Below, piece after piece: positions 9,201 through 18,500 of a stretch of 64,000 nucleotides of DNA (its first letter is position 1; each line of letters starts with the position of its first letter). The notes beneath the pieces are model-generated. The model had not been told where the DNA came from. It did not search any database and saw only the letters and a list, made by a program, of their open reading frames with translations. Both the position numbers and the translations under genes were made by a program. Source of the stretch: Nocardia speluncae NBRC 108251 (lineage in GTDB: Bacteria; Actinomycetota; Actinomycetes; Mycobacteriales; Mycobacteriaceae); the NCBI RefSeq assembly GCF_001613245.1, contig NZ_BDBZ01000009.1, forward strand, positions 124,001 through 188,000. The letters are read 5' to 3'.

Positions 9201-12200
9201 ACACACCGTGGGTGGTGAATATGTACGGCACCACCGAAACTACCGTGCACGCCGCGTACCTGATCTTGGACGAACACCTGGTGGACCACCCGGCCAGTGT
9301 GATCGGGCGGGCACTGCCGGGCATGGACGCGCTCGTGCTCGACGATCGGCTACAGCCCGCGCCGGTGGGCGCACCCGGCGAAATGTACGTGGCGGGTGCC
9401 CAACTGGCCCGCGGCTACCTGGGCAGGCCGGGACTCACCGCGACGCGGTTCGTGGCCGACCCCTTCGGTGCGCCGGGGTCGCGAATGTACCGGTCCGGGG
9501 ATTTCGGTCGGTGGGCAGGGTTCGCCGGGCGCGTCGATCTCGAGTACACCGGTCGCCGGCAGCTGCGCGGATTGGGGGCCGGGCCCGAGACGGCCGATAC
9601 GGCGCTCGCCGAGCCTTCCGGGGTGCGTGCGCCCTATACGGAACCCGACGGTCGTACGGAAACCGTTGTCGCCGAGGTGCTCGCGGAGCTACTCGGTGAC
9701 GACCGGATCGGCGCGGACGACGATTTCTTTTCCCTCGGCGGTGATTCGCTGCTGGCGAGCCGGGCGGTGGCCCGGATCAACGAGGCGCTGGGTGCCGATC
9801 TCACCCTGCGTGCGGTGTTCGAAGCTCCCGTTGTTTCCGCGCTGGCCGCCCGGGTAGTGCCCGGTGCAGGCCGGGTGCCGCAGCGGCCTGCACTGGACCG
9901 GGCCGAGCGGCCGGACCGGATCCCGTTGGCGCCCAATCAGTACCGGATATGGCTGCGGGGCAGAGCCGACCCGGGCGCGCACAATATCGTGCTGGCTGTC
10001 GGACTCACCGGTGCGCTCGACACCTCGGCGCTGCGGTATGCGATCTCGGACCTACTGGAACGCCACGAACCGCTGCGCACCCGCTACCCGGCAGGCCCGG
10101 ACGGGCTGCCGTATCAGGACATCCTGCCGGTGGTCCAGGTGCTGCGTGGCGGCCTGGAGATCGAGGACACCGACGACGCATCCGGCCGGATCGCCGAATT
10201 ACGCGCCACCGCATTCGATATCACCACCACCGCGCCGATTCGTGGCCTGCTGCTCGCCACCGGCGCCGACGAACATATCCTCGCACTGGTGGCGCACCGG
10301 ATCGCCGCGGACAGCGCGTCCCCGGCGCCGTTGCTGCGGGATCTGATGATCGCGTACCTGGCGCGGGTCAGCGGGGAATCGCCGCGCTGGTCGCCGCTAC
10401 CGGTGCAGTACGCGGATTACGCGATCTGGCAGCGTGCCCTACTCGGTGACGAGAACGACGCGCATTCCGTCGCGGCACAACAATCGGGGTACTGGCGGGA
10501 ACAGTTGCGCGGATCCGCAGGGAGCAGGGGGCTACCACCGGACCGGTCGCGCCCGGATCGGATATCGCTACCCGACGCCGCAACAGATATCGTCCTGTCC
10601 CCGCAGGTGCATCGGTCGCTGGACGCACTGGCCGAAGAGCGCGGCGTCACCGTTTTCCTGATCCTGCACGCGGCGGTGACCACAATGCTGCACCGGCTGA
10701 CGGGCGCCGCAGATATAGCAGTCGGCCGCCGGATCACCGGTCGCGACGAACCGGCGCTGGCCGATCTGGTCGGCCGATTCGCGAATACGGTGACCGTGCG
10801 GACGCGAGTACGGGCCACGCAGACCTTCACCGAACTCCTGGACCGCACCCGGGAAGCGAATCTGGCCGCATCCGCAAACGCCGATATTCCGTTCGAACAG
10901 GTCGTGGACACCGAATCACCCTCGAACGACCCGCTGTTCGGTGTGTTGCTGTCGCCGTTCCACGAGCCGGCCGTCGTGAATCTGCCTGGCCTCGCGGTCC
11001 GCGGATTGGATCACGACATCTCGGATGCGGAGGTCGATCTGCGAATAGATATCGATCCGCGCCGAGACAGCGACGGAACTCCCGTCGAGCTCCGATGCGC
11101 GCTGGCGTACCGCACCGACCTGTTCGACGAGGAGACGGTGCGTTCGTTCGGCGACGGGTTGACCCGGATCCTCACCGCTGTCGCCGCGGAGCCACGGTTG
11201 CGGATCGGGGAAATCGATATCACCGGCGACTCGGATCAGGGGCCCGCTGATACAGCGGAGGCGGCGCCTGCCGACGCGAACCCGTCAGCCATCGAGACGG
11301 CAGGTACCGCGGGAGCGGGAGGTACGGCGCCTGCTGCTGACCAGGCCGGCCAGGGGGCCACGGCCGGCGATGCCGTTGCCGCCGGACCGGGCGTCCCCGC
11401 GGGTTCCGCTGAGACCGTTGCTACCGCCGGAGCATTCGGACCGCCGGATGGGTCGGACGCTCTGTTCGCAGCCGGACCGGTGGTTGCGGCAGCGACCGCG
11501 GGAGTCGCGCTTGCCCGAGCCCTCGCGGTCTCCGTGGAAGACGACCCGGACGGCCCGGCGGTGGTCCGCGGCGACGAGGTGCTTACGTACCAGGAACTGG
11601 ATGCACGTTCGTCCCGGTTGGCGCGGGTTCTGATCGCCCGCGGTTGCGGACCGGGGGCCGGGGTCGTGACCGCGCTGGAGCGTGGCGTGGATTCGGTGGT
11701 GGTCGTCTGGGCGGTACTCAAAGCCGGTGCGGCACTGGTGCCCGCCGCTGCCGTATCGGTGGCGGCGACCGCAGGTCTGGCCGTGGAGTTCGGTGTGGCG
11801 GTGGCCGCGGTACCGCGGCAGCCGGAGGTGGAGTGGCTGATACTGGACGATCCGGCAATGCAGGCCGAGACGGGCCGGCAGTCCCCGCGGCCGGTCACCC
11901 ACGCGCACCGGGCCAGGACGTTGCGCGGCGACGATCTCGTGGTGGTGGACGCGACCGGCCGGCGGGTGACATACGACCGTTTGGCGGCTGCGGTGGCGCG
12001 GGTACATGCCGCCACCGAGTTGAGCTACGAGGCCAGGACATACGGTTACGGCCGCGGCGACGGCCCGGCGGCGGTGATGGAGTTCGTGGCGGCCGGGGCC
12101 GCGGGCGCCTCGATCGTCCTGCTGCCCGGCAACGTTCGCCGGGAGACTCCCGGCGAGGAATGGATCACCCATCTGTGGTCCGACGACGAGGGGCTCGGGG

Positions 12201-12319
12201 TCCTCGATCCCGGATCGCTACCCGACCTCACCGCCTTGATCCTGGCGGACGGTGGTCCGCCCGGGCCGGCCTGGCACGAGGTCGCCTGGGTGCTGGATCT
12301 ACCGGCGCTGTTCGGCTGA
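3275..12319 (+). CDS. Giant NRPS-like protein 1 with degenerate domains
   Basis: About 3,014 residues. Domains by base position: adenylation-like 1 (3330-4510), where the ATP-binding loop reads ITYPRGPAGELVGIV and everything after RTGDSAR is missing; linker; epimerisation-like (4920-6300, HRYVVDA for HHxxxDG); condensation-like (6350-7600, HPLLFDT); an extra condensation C-terminal half (7720-8270); adenylation-like 2 (8275-9580, HTSGPAGRTG, YGTTETT, RSGDFGRW, no final Lys motif); one intact carrier domain (9650-9860, FFSLGGDSLL); condensation-like (9910-11230, HRIAADS); Ala/Gly linker; adenylation remnant (11508-12316). No domain that would load the carrier looks competent, so a normal peptide product is not predicted. 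The frame is nevertheless open over 9 kb. The start at 3275 is chosen over 3251 on weak SD evidence (gagagg). Confidence 0.85.
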   Translation: METARRPYRGSRRRRAGTPPLGQLLTAAVESAADEVAMRYNPTGAPADQRELTYRALDEQSSQVARELIERGIGPGDVVAIGIARSPESVLSVWAVAKTGAAHVFLDPADPADRIAHIATDSGATFGLTLSKYRRVLGRALYWIELDDPVQADRIARRPRHPLSYADRIRTLDERHPAYITYPRGPAGELVGIVVPHAGLGAVVAAVGDSYGISSDSRVVHSCPPTVDIAVLELLLTCTAGATLVIAPAGVSGGGELGELIRREQVTHLITTAAVAESVDPGGLDDLALVAVVGDRSGSARTGPWAGEHCFVASYGCSEAGIVATSTGPVLPEEPSTIGTPAAGVVMLVLDAWLRPVPEGEVGDLYLAGPVLAQGYSNRPVFTAAHFVAVPGGAGRPGARMFRTGDSARYVETPSGLEVEFPGSADFPLGSGRAESDNALSRRGAIEYAVAAEPDHSAPPEPMFGWRGSRTSAEAAAVVDGKRTESAAEVAAGGRRAARWPLEPSGGTGLPDGPDLLGDAGLVDGHELVAHGGGRGCAGIRADTGTAGPGEVPLTPLLGRYLAGGVFPGFAQCVVLSLPEGIDRAGLAVTVGAVLARHEMLRAQVVTEGGRYRFEVPDHPPGAGALISEVEVPAGTGGAGPAEVVRSAVNSAVNQLDPLGGRMIAATWLRRPGARDALLLAVHRYVVDAVSWRIVVDDLMQAWEQTTAGREVELPPTGISFLTCAHTLATADRGGENSYWREVLATPDPLLGARAVDPATDTHATVCRFAVEVPAEIARKVRGELPGRYGTGADDALVAALALAVRNWRLRRGVDCASTRIRLEGDSRWSSVLSEADIARTVGRFGTEYPVALDLSGVAGDAALRGGAETAALVQTVCEQLGAVPDGGTGFGLLHPATPGEPGAAPAQIGFTCRDGGMAERDDAAWSPTGDLGDFPAEPDPGMPVDLVVDIDAAVRADGAMTVVFGYLADIVDESAVRELAGDWLAALRALARHAGDPAASGFDSPLMRVADAELDAWRAVHPRLVEVLPLGPPSTGLFFRSQLTADGSVAEAMLFALELGGAVDLDRLHSAAQALTDRHPALRSVFTTGADGTPVQLVVETAEVPWRVVGDVGDYEMADLLSTEHRLGFAVDSAPPLRFTVYRTVSGRTHCVLVAHPLLFDTASAAILLRDLLTLYARHGDGAVLPDPPAYREYLRWRAHGDAEAARARWAEVLRGARPTELATVLGSAGQPEEGGYGESVHALGEAETAALAAYAVASGVTVETVVRALWALVLASLTARADIVFGVVVPGRPPELGGADEMAGLLAETIPVRVRLEPGWTVQELLTRIQSEQAALLEQHYLDPAGIAPGAAHLFDTVLAFDPDPVDAAGLRAAAGALDGLEVVELTTRIDSHHPVTLVVESADRLLLRLRYRRDSVAELSAQALSELLRALVGQLLAVPAPVAFPAAGWWRAPAALGAHGELPADRPRPATASRRSAVLRRELDGKLHDALNIAAAQCDTNDFTVVQAALAVLLARLSGYRETAVGAFATKGSAAGLSVLHTDVNPAAGFDALLVEAREAGAAALGTASRGSERLGHLIDTLRTVAGRPPFRVLLSTEGEPAQLPGRLDLRVDLVADGAGATLVFTYARDLFDAPTVGDHADRLLRILAAVAAEPGVVVGDIDLLFPGERELVLREWNSAGAAVPPVTVVDLIEARAGLDPSAPAVRSGDAIVSFDELLGRAYRVARSVIGAGAGPETLVAVAVPRTADLPVALLGVLSAGAAYLPIDPAQPIFPATGSVVVLTTSAMRDAVPAELPVVVLEETEQNSAAPVTDADRRAPLRPGNLMYAAHTSGPAGRTGLTHRNVVELFANTQLLFDFDDADVWALCHPVTSDFSVWELWCALAGGGCVVVIDEETADSPKRFRELLVRERITVIGQTPSEFSLFAEADRLAHAAGDTSALRYVVLGGEALDLHRLRPWYERHGASAGAEKDTPWVVNMYGTTETTVHAAYLILDEHLVDHPASVIGRALPGMDALVLDDRLQPAPVGAPGEMYVAGAQLARGYLGRPGLTATRFVADPFGAPGSRMYRSGDFGRWAGFAGRVDLEYTGRRQLRGLGAGPETADTALAEPSGVRAPYTEPDGRTETVVAEVLAELLGDDRIGADDDFFSLGGDSLLASRAVARINEALGADLTLRAVFEAPVVSALAARVVPGAGRVPQRPALDRAERPDRIPLAPNQYRIWLRGRADPGAHNIVLAVGLTGALDTSALRYAISDLLERHEPLRTRYPAGPDGLPYQDILPVVQVLRGGLEIEDTDDASGRIAELRATAFDITTTAPIRGLLLATGADEHILALVAHRIAADSASPAPLLRDLMIAYLARVSGESPRWSPLPVQYADYAIWQRALLGDENDAHSVAAQQSGYWREQLRGSAGSRGLPPDRSRPDRISLPDAATDIVLSPQVHRSLDALAEERGVTVFLILHAAVTTMLHRLTGAADIAVGRRITGRDEPALADLVGRFANTVTVRTRVRATQTFTELLDRTREANLAASANADIPFEQVVDTESPSNDPLFGVLLSPFHEPAVVNLPGLAVRGLDHDISDAEVDLRIDIDPRRDSDGTPVELRCALAYRTDLFDEETVRSFGDGLTRILTAVAAEPRLRIGEIDITGDSDQGPADTAEAAPADANPSAIETAGTAGAGGTAPAADQAGQGATAGDAVAAGPGVPAGSAETVATAGAFGPPDGSDALFAAGPVVAAATAGVALARALAVSVEDDPDGPAVVRGDEVLTYQELDARSSRLARVLIARGCGPGAGVVTALERGVDSVVVVWAVLKAGAALVPAAAVSVAATAGLAVEFGVAVAAVPRQPEVEWLILDDPAMQAETGRQSPRPVTHAHRARTLRGDDLVVVDATGRRVTYDRLAAAVARVHAATELSYEARTYGYGRGDGPAAVMEFVAAGAAGASIVLLPGNVRRETPGEEWITHLWSDDEGLGVLDPGSLPDLTALILADGGPPGPAWHEVAWVLDLPALFG

Positions 12320-12528
12320 CCGTCCGCCGGTTCGGATACCGTCGCCGGATGGTCGAACAGTGACCGGGGCGGTAACCTGCCGGGTGCCATACCGGGGACC
12401 GGCGGGTTGTGGCAGGCTGCCATCATGCCGCGGCCACGGTCGGCGCGGCGGTGAAGTGCGATAGGCAGGCGAGGCGGATAGATGGATGCGGTAGTCGGTC
12501 AGCGGTATGACCTCCTCGGGAGCGCAGC

Positions 12529-15500
12529 GTGACGCGGCCGGTCCGGAGCAGGCCGCAGCGAACCCGGCGGCCCCGCGTCACCACTCTGCCGCAACTGATC
12601 GCCAATGCCGTCGAAACCAATCCCGATGGCGTAGCACTCGTCCTCGCCGACGGTACCGGGCCCTTGGAGCAGGTCGGTTACGCCGAACTGGACGCCTGGT
12701 CCAGCCGGTTGGCCCGCGCGCTGATAGCCCGCGGCATCGGTCCGGAGGACCTGGTCGCCGTGGCCGTTCCGCGTTCGCTGGATGCGGTCCTCGCAGTGTG
12801 GGCCGTGGCCAAGACCGGGGCCGGATTCGTTCCGATCGACCCGGCCTATCCACCGGGTTGGGTCGCGCATCTACTCGTCGACGCCGGCGCCGTCTACGGC
12901 CTGTCGGTGTCCTGGGTGCGCACCGAACTGCCGGAAGAAATCGACTGGTTGCAGGTCGACACCGTCGATACGGCCCGTTCACTGGAGCAGTTCTCCGCGG
13001 ACGCCGTCACCTATGCCGACCGGGTCCGCCCGCTGCGCGCCGAACATCCGGCCTACGTCACCTATGTCGCTGACGGCGAGACGTTGCCGGACGGGGTCGT
13101 GGTGACCCAGGCCGGATTATCCGGTCTCTGCAGCGAACAGCAGGGCCGCTACCGGGTGGAACCCGATGACCGGACCCTGAACTTCGCGCCGCTGCCCTCG
13201 GATTCGTCGGTACTGGAGCTGCTGCTGGCGCTGGGCGGCGCGGCGACCATGGTCGTGGTGTCCCCGCTGGTCTCGCGGGCCGACGAATTGGCGGCATTGT
13301 TGCGGCGCACCGGGGTGACCCACGCCTACCTGCCCGCGGACGCGCTCGACCTGATCGACCCCGCCGGACTGGACGAACTGGGTGTGGTGATCGCCGGACG
13401 GCGGCCGTGCACGCCCGAGACGGTGCAGCGCTGGGCGATTCCGGTGACCGGCGGTTCGTCCAGGGCCCTCTACCAGGGGTACGGCCCGGCCGAGGCCACC
13501 GTGATGACCAGCATCAGCTCACCTCTGGTTCCGGGCGGCCCGCTTTCTCTCGGCGCACCGATCCGCGGAGTCACGGCGCATATTCTGGACGAACAACTCG
13601 ACGCGGTCACCGATGGTGCGGTGGGTGAGTTGTACCTGGGTGGTACGCAATTGGCGCGTGGCTACCACCGCCGGCCGGGCCGGACCGCGCAACTGCTGGT
13701 CGCGGACCCGTTCGCCGCGGACGGCGCCCGTCTCTACCGCACCGGTGACCTGGTGCGGCGCGGTTCCGGCGGCGCCATGGAGTATGTGGGACGGGTGGAG
13801 TTACCGGCTCTCGAGGGGCCCGCCGTGATATCGCCGCCGAGTCGCGACGAGCCGGCGCCGCCGCCGGAAAGCCCGGCCGGTGAACTACCCGACTACGAGC
13901 AGAGCCTGCCGATCCGGGATCCGGCGCCCACAGCTCGTCCGGTTCACGACCTCGATCGGACGGACGGCGGATTCGGGGCGTCCGGACCGGATTTCGGTCC
14001 CGGAACCTCCGCGCCACAGGACGCCGACCCTGCGGCAAGTGCCGTGCCGGAGCCGGTATCCCAGGATCATGGTTTCGCCGCCCATTCCAACGGGCTTTCC
14101 CCGGACTCGTTACCGGAGAACGGCAGCCGGCCGGCATCCGAACAGCGGGATATGGAATTACCGGGTCGCGGCTACCTGGAGATGCCCGACCGTCGGCAAC
14201 CGCTTCCGAGCCGGAGTCCTCATGGCGCGGCGGAACCGTTCGAACCGGCGGTTGCCGATTCGCCCGGACCCGGGCTACACGGCGAGCCGGAAACATACGG
14301 TGCACCGGAAACAGCAGGACCCGGTGCGGGCGAGCGGGCAGATCGCGGGGAACCCGTGGATTCGGGGTTGTCCCAGCCTGGGTTCGCCGCGGCCCCCGAA
14401 CGGCGCCGGTTCGAGGATTCGGCCGACGACTGGCTGCGTAGCGGTCAACAACTTCCCGGGCCTTCGGGTGGTCCCGAGGATCCCGCGAACCAGCTCCCGG
14501 CCGCCGCGGACCGATCGCCGGGTACCGCCGACGCGCTACCCGTGCGGGGCAGCTCCGCACCGATCCCCAGCGACGCCACCGCCTTCTACGAGAACCCGTT
14601 GTCCGCCGGACGGGAGTCGGATCGCCGGGCCGAACGCGGTACCGCGGTATCCGGCCCTGCACAGCCACTGTCCAGCCGGCCGGACTGGGCGGTACCTCCC
14701 GCCTGGTCCGCGGAGCCGGAGCTACCGAGCCGCCCCGGTGTCGGACCGGGGGCTCCGCCCGATCCGGGTGCTGCGGATGCTACCCGCCCGCCCGGCCCGC
14801 CGGCCGTAGTAGAACGTCCCGCGACCATTGCGCTTTCCCCCGGGCAGCTGCGGTTGTGGGAACGCAACCAGAGCGCGCCGGGTACCGCCGTCGAAACGAT
14901 CACCGCGGCAATGCATCTGACCGGACCCCTGGACGCGACGGCCATGCAGGCCGCGGTCGCCGACGTGGTCGACCGGCACGAAACCCTGCGCACGGTCTAC
15001 CCGGCGAATGGCGCGGTACCACAGCAGGTGGTGCTGCCCCGCGAGCAGGCCGTGCCCGAAGTGGTCGCCGAAACGGTGCCCGCCGCGGACCTCGGCGAAT
15101 GGCTGCACGCGTTATCGCAGACCGATTTCGACGCCGCCGACGCCGAGCAGGTTCCGGTACGGTTCGCGCTGGCCGAGCTGGGGCCGCGGGAACATGTGGT
15201 CGCGGTGGTGGTGCACCGGATCCTCGCCGACGACGCCTCGGCCGGCCTGCTGCTACGAGACTTGCTGCGGGCGTTCCTCGGCCGCCGCAACCGGTCGCGG
15301 CCGCTCTGGCAGCCGCTGTCGATCCAATACCTCGACTATTTCCTCGGCCGCCGGGCCGAGCTCGGCGATATCGCCGACCCGGATTCCGTCGCTGCCCGGC
15401 GGCTCGCGTTCTGGCGCGAGTACCTGGCCGAGCTGCCTGCGCGGCTCGAGTTCCCGGCCGATACCGCAGCCGCCGCCACCGGCCACGGAATTCATGCTTT

Positions 15501-18500
15501 CGATATCGGTACCCGCACCCACCGCCGGATCGCCGAGATCGCCCAGCGGGCCGGTACCTCCGAATTCATCGTGCTGCGGGCGGCGTTCGCGGTGCTGCTG
15601 GCCCGGTCGGGGACGGTCGCAGATATCGTGCTGAGCAGTTCCGTGCGCGGAGGTGACGAACGCGAACTCGACGACGCGATCGGTCCCTACGCCAACACCG
15701 TCGTGCTGCGCACCCGCATCGATCCGGCCGAATCCTTTCTCGACCTGGTGCAACGCGTCGCGGAATCGGATCGCCGGGCCTTCGCCAACGCGGATCTGCC
15801 GTTCGAACTGCTCACCGAGGCACTCGGTATCGACGACTCTCTGTTCGATGTGGCGATTGCACTGCGGCACAACGATATTCCCCGGCTCGAAATGCCGAGT
15901 CTGGCCACCGAACCCGTCGAGGTTCCCGCGACCCCGGACGGCGCGGCATTAGGACTGATCATCGATCCGCACCGGGCGCCCGACGGTTCCCCGGACGGAA
16001 TCGCCGCCGCATTCCGCTTCGCGGCGGACCGGATCGGGCGCACCGCCGTCGCCGAGGTCGCGCGGCGGTTCCAGCGGGTCCTCACCGTCGCCGGCGGCGA
16101 CCCGGACGGCCCGGTCGGCGATATCGATCTGCTCTCGCGGGCCGACCTGGACCGGTTGCTGGTGGTGTGGAACGACACCCGCTATCCGGTGGCGCCCGAA
16201 CTCTTGCTCGACGGCTATCGCCGAACCGTCGCCATCCGGCCCGACACGATGGCCGTGGCCGATTCGGAAACCGAGCTGAGCTACAAGGAATTCGACGGCC
16301 GGGTCAACCGCCTGGCACGCCGATTGATCGAAGCCGGGGTCGGCGCGGAAACAGTGGTGGGTATCGCCACCCGGTGCACCCCCGATCTCGTGGTCGCGAT
16401 CTACGCCGTGCTCACCGCGGGCGGCGCTTACCTGCCGCTGGACCCGCGCGATCCGGCGCACTGGACCGCGCAGGTCATCGATACCGCCACGCCGGCCCTG
16501 GTCCTGGCCGACCGTACGAGCGAATCCCCGGCCGCGGAAGCTGTGCGCGCGAGCCGATGGTCCGCACCGGTTCTCCTTGTCGATTCGGATGAACTCGGGC
16601 AGTACTCCACCGAACCGGTGCGCTCCGCGGAACTGATCCGCCCTGCGCGGCCCGGTAACCCGGCCTGCGTCATGTGCGTATCTGCCGCCGCGGACGGACC
16701 CGAACTGGCGGTTCTCTCGCATACCGCCCTCAACAACCAGATCACCCTGATGCTCGCCCAGACCCCGCTGGGGTTCACCGATGTCTACCTGCAGCGCAAC
16801 GCGGCCACTGCCGCAACCTCCCTCTGGGGGTTCTTCCTGCCGCTGCGCGCCGGCGCCGAACTGGTACTGGCCGGACCCGCGAATGCCCGGCAGATCGCCG
16901 AGGCCGTCACCGCGCACGGGGTGACGGTCACCGATTTCGGGCCGGCCGAACTCGCCGAATTCGCCGAACTCATCGACCCCGATCGCGTGGGCACCCTGCG
17001 CGAGATCTTCGTGACCGGTGAACTGCTGTCGCCGGAGATCGTCTCCGCGCTGCGTACCCGCTGTAGCGCCCAGGTGCACAACCTGTACGGGACCTGCGAA
17101 ACCGCGGTATCGGCCACGTCCTGGCCGGCCGCCGGATCGGCCGAACGGTCGGTCCCGATCGGCCTGCCGCAGTGGAACACCCGGGTGTATGTCCTGGACG
17201 CCCGCCTCCGCCCGGTTCCGCCGGGAGTGCCCGGCGAACTGTATCTCGCCGGTGACCAGCTGGCCCGCGGATACGCCGATCGGCCGGGGCTCACCGCGGA
17301 CCGCTTCGTGGCCAACCCCTTCGGGTACGGCCAGCGCATGTACCGCACCGGTGATCTGGTGCTGTGGCGCGATGCCACCCACGCCACACCGCACCGTCTG
17401 GACCTGCTCGGCCGCACCGACCACCAGGTCCGGTTCCGCGGCCACCGCCTCCGGCTGCACGTGATCGCGGCAGCCCTGCGCACGCTGCCCGGGATCACCG
17501 ATGCCGCGGTCCTGGCGCGCACCGTCGCCGCGGGTAGCGACCCGACCGCCCCGGGCAGCCGGTTGGCCGCCTACGTGGTGCCCGAACACGGCGTCGACCC
17601 GGACCTCGACCGAGTCCGGGCCGGGCTCGGCGGGCTGCTGCCGGCCTCGCTCCTGCCGGTGGCGTACCAGGTGGTCGAACAGATTCCGTCGAACTCCGCG
17701 GGCGAACCCGACAGCGACCGGCTGCCGGACCCCGACGATGTCCCGGTGCTCAGCACCGTGCTCGAGCCGCGGCCGACGGAATCCGTCGCCCTACCGGCCA
17801 ATCGTGGTGGAGAACCCGCTGCGGGCGCCGTGGAGACCTCGACATCGGATGCTTACGGGTTCGGCGATGCGCATCCTGCGAACCCGGACCCGGCCGGTCG
17901 CGCAGATGTCCGGACCACGGCCACGGATGTCCTGGATGACACCCGTGCCGCGGATATGGCCGACGATGCCGAGGCGGGAACTGCGAACACAGACCCGGCA
18001 GGTCGTGCCGGTGCCCGAGCCGTCGGCCCGGCGGATCTCGCTGGTGGCGGGCCTGCGAACACCGGCGTAGTGGGCGACGCCGGCCGCGGAGGTGGTGCCG
18101 GGGGCCCAGCGGATACCGATGTGGCCGAAGCTGTCGGTTTTCGGGCCACGGCCGGGAGTGCCGGCGGTGGCCCTGCGGACGTCGACGTGGTCGGCGAGGC
18201 CGGTCGTGGGTCTGCGGCTGTGGACGCGGCCGGTGGTCGGGCGGCGGAGACCGGGGTGGCCGGTCGGCCGGATACCAGGACGAACAGCGGCGCTGATACT
18301 GCGACGGTCACCGGTGCAGGTCCTCGATCCGGAGACAGTGCTGCGGTCGATGCCGGCGCTGCGGACCTCGTGGGTGTGCGTTCCGGGTTCGGCGCCGCCG
18401 ACGGTACACGGCCCGGCGAGGGCGATGCCTCCGCATTCGATGCGGGGACCTCCCCGGCGGCGGGCGCCGCTGCGGTCGCGTCGGTTTCCGAATCGCAGCA

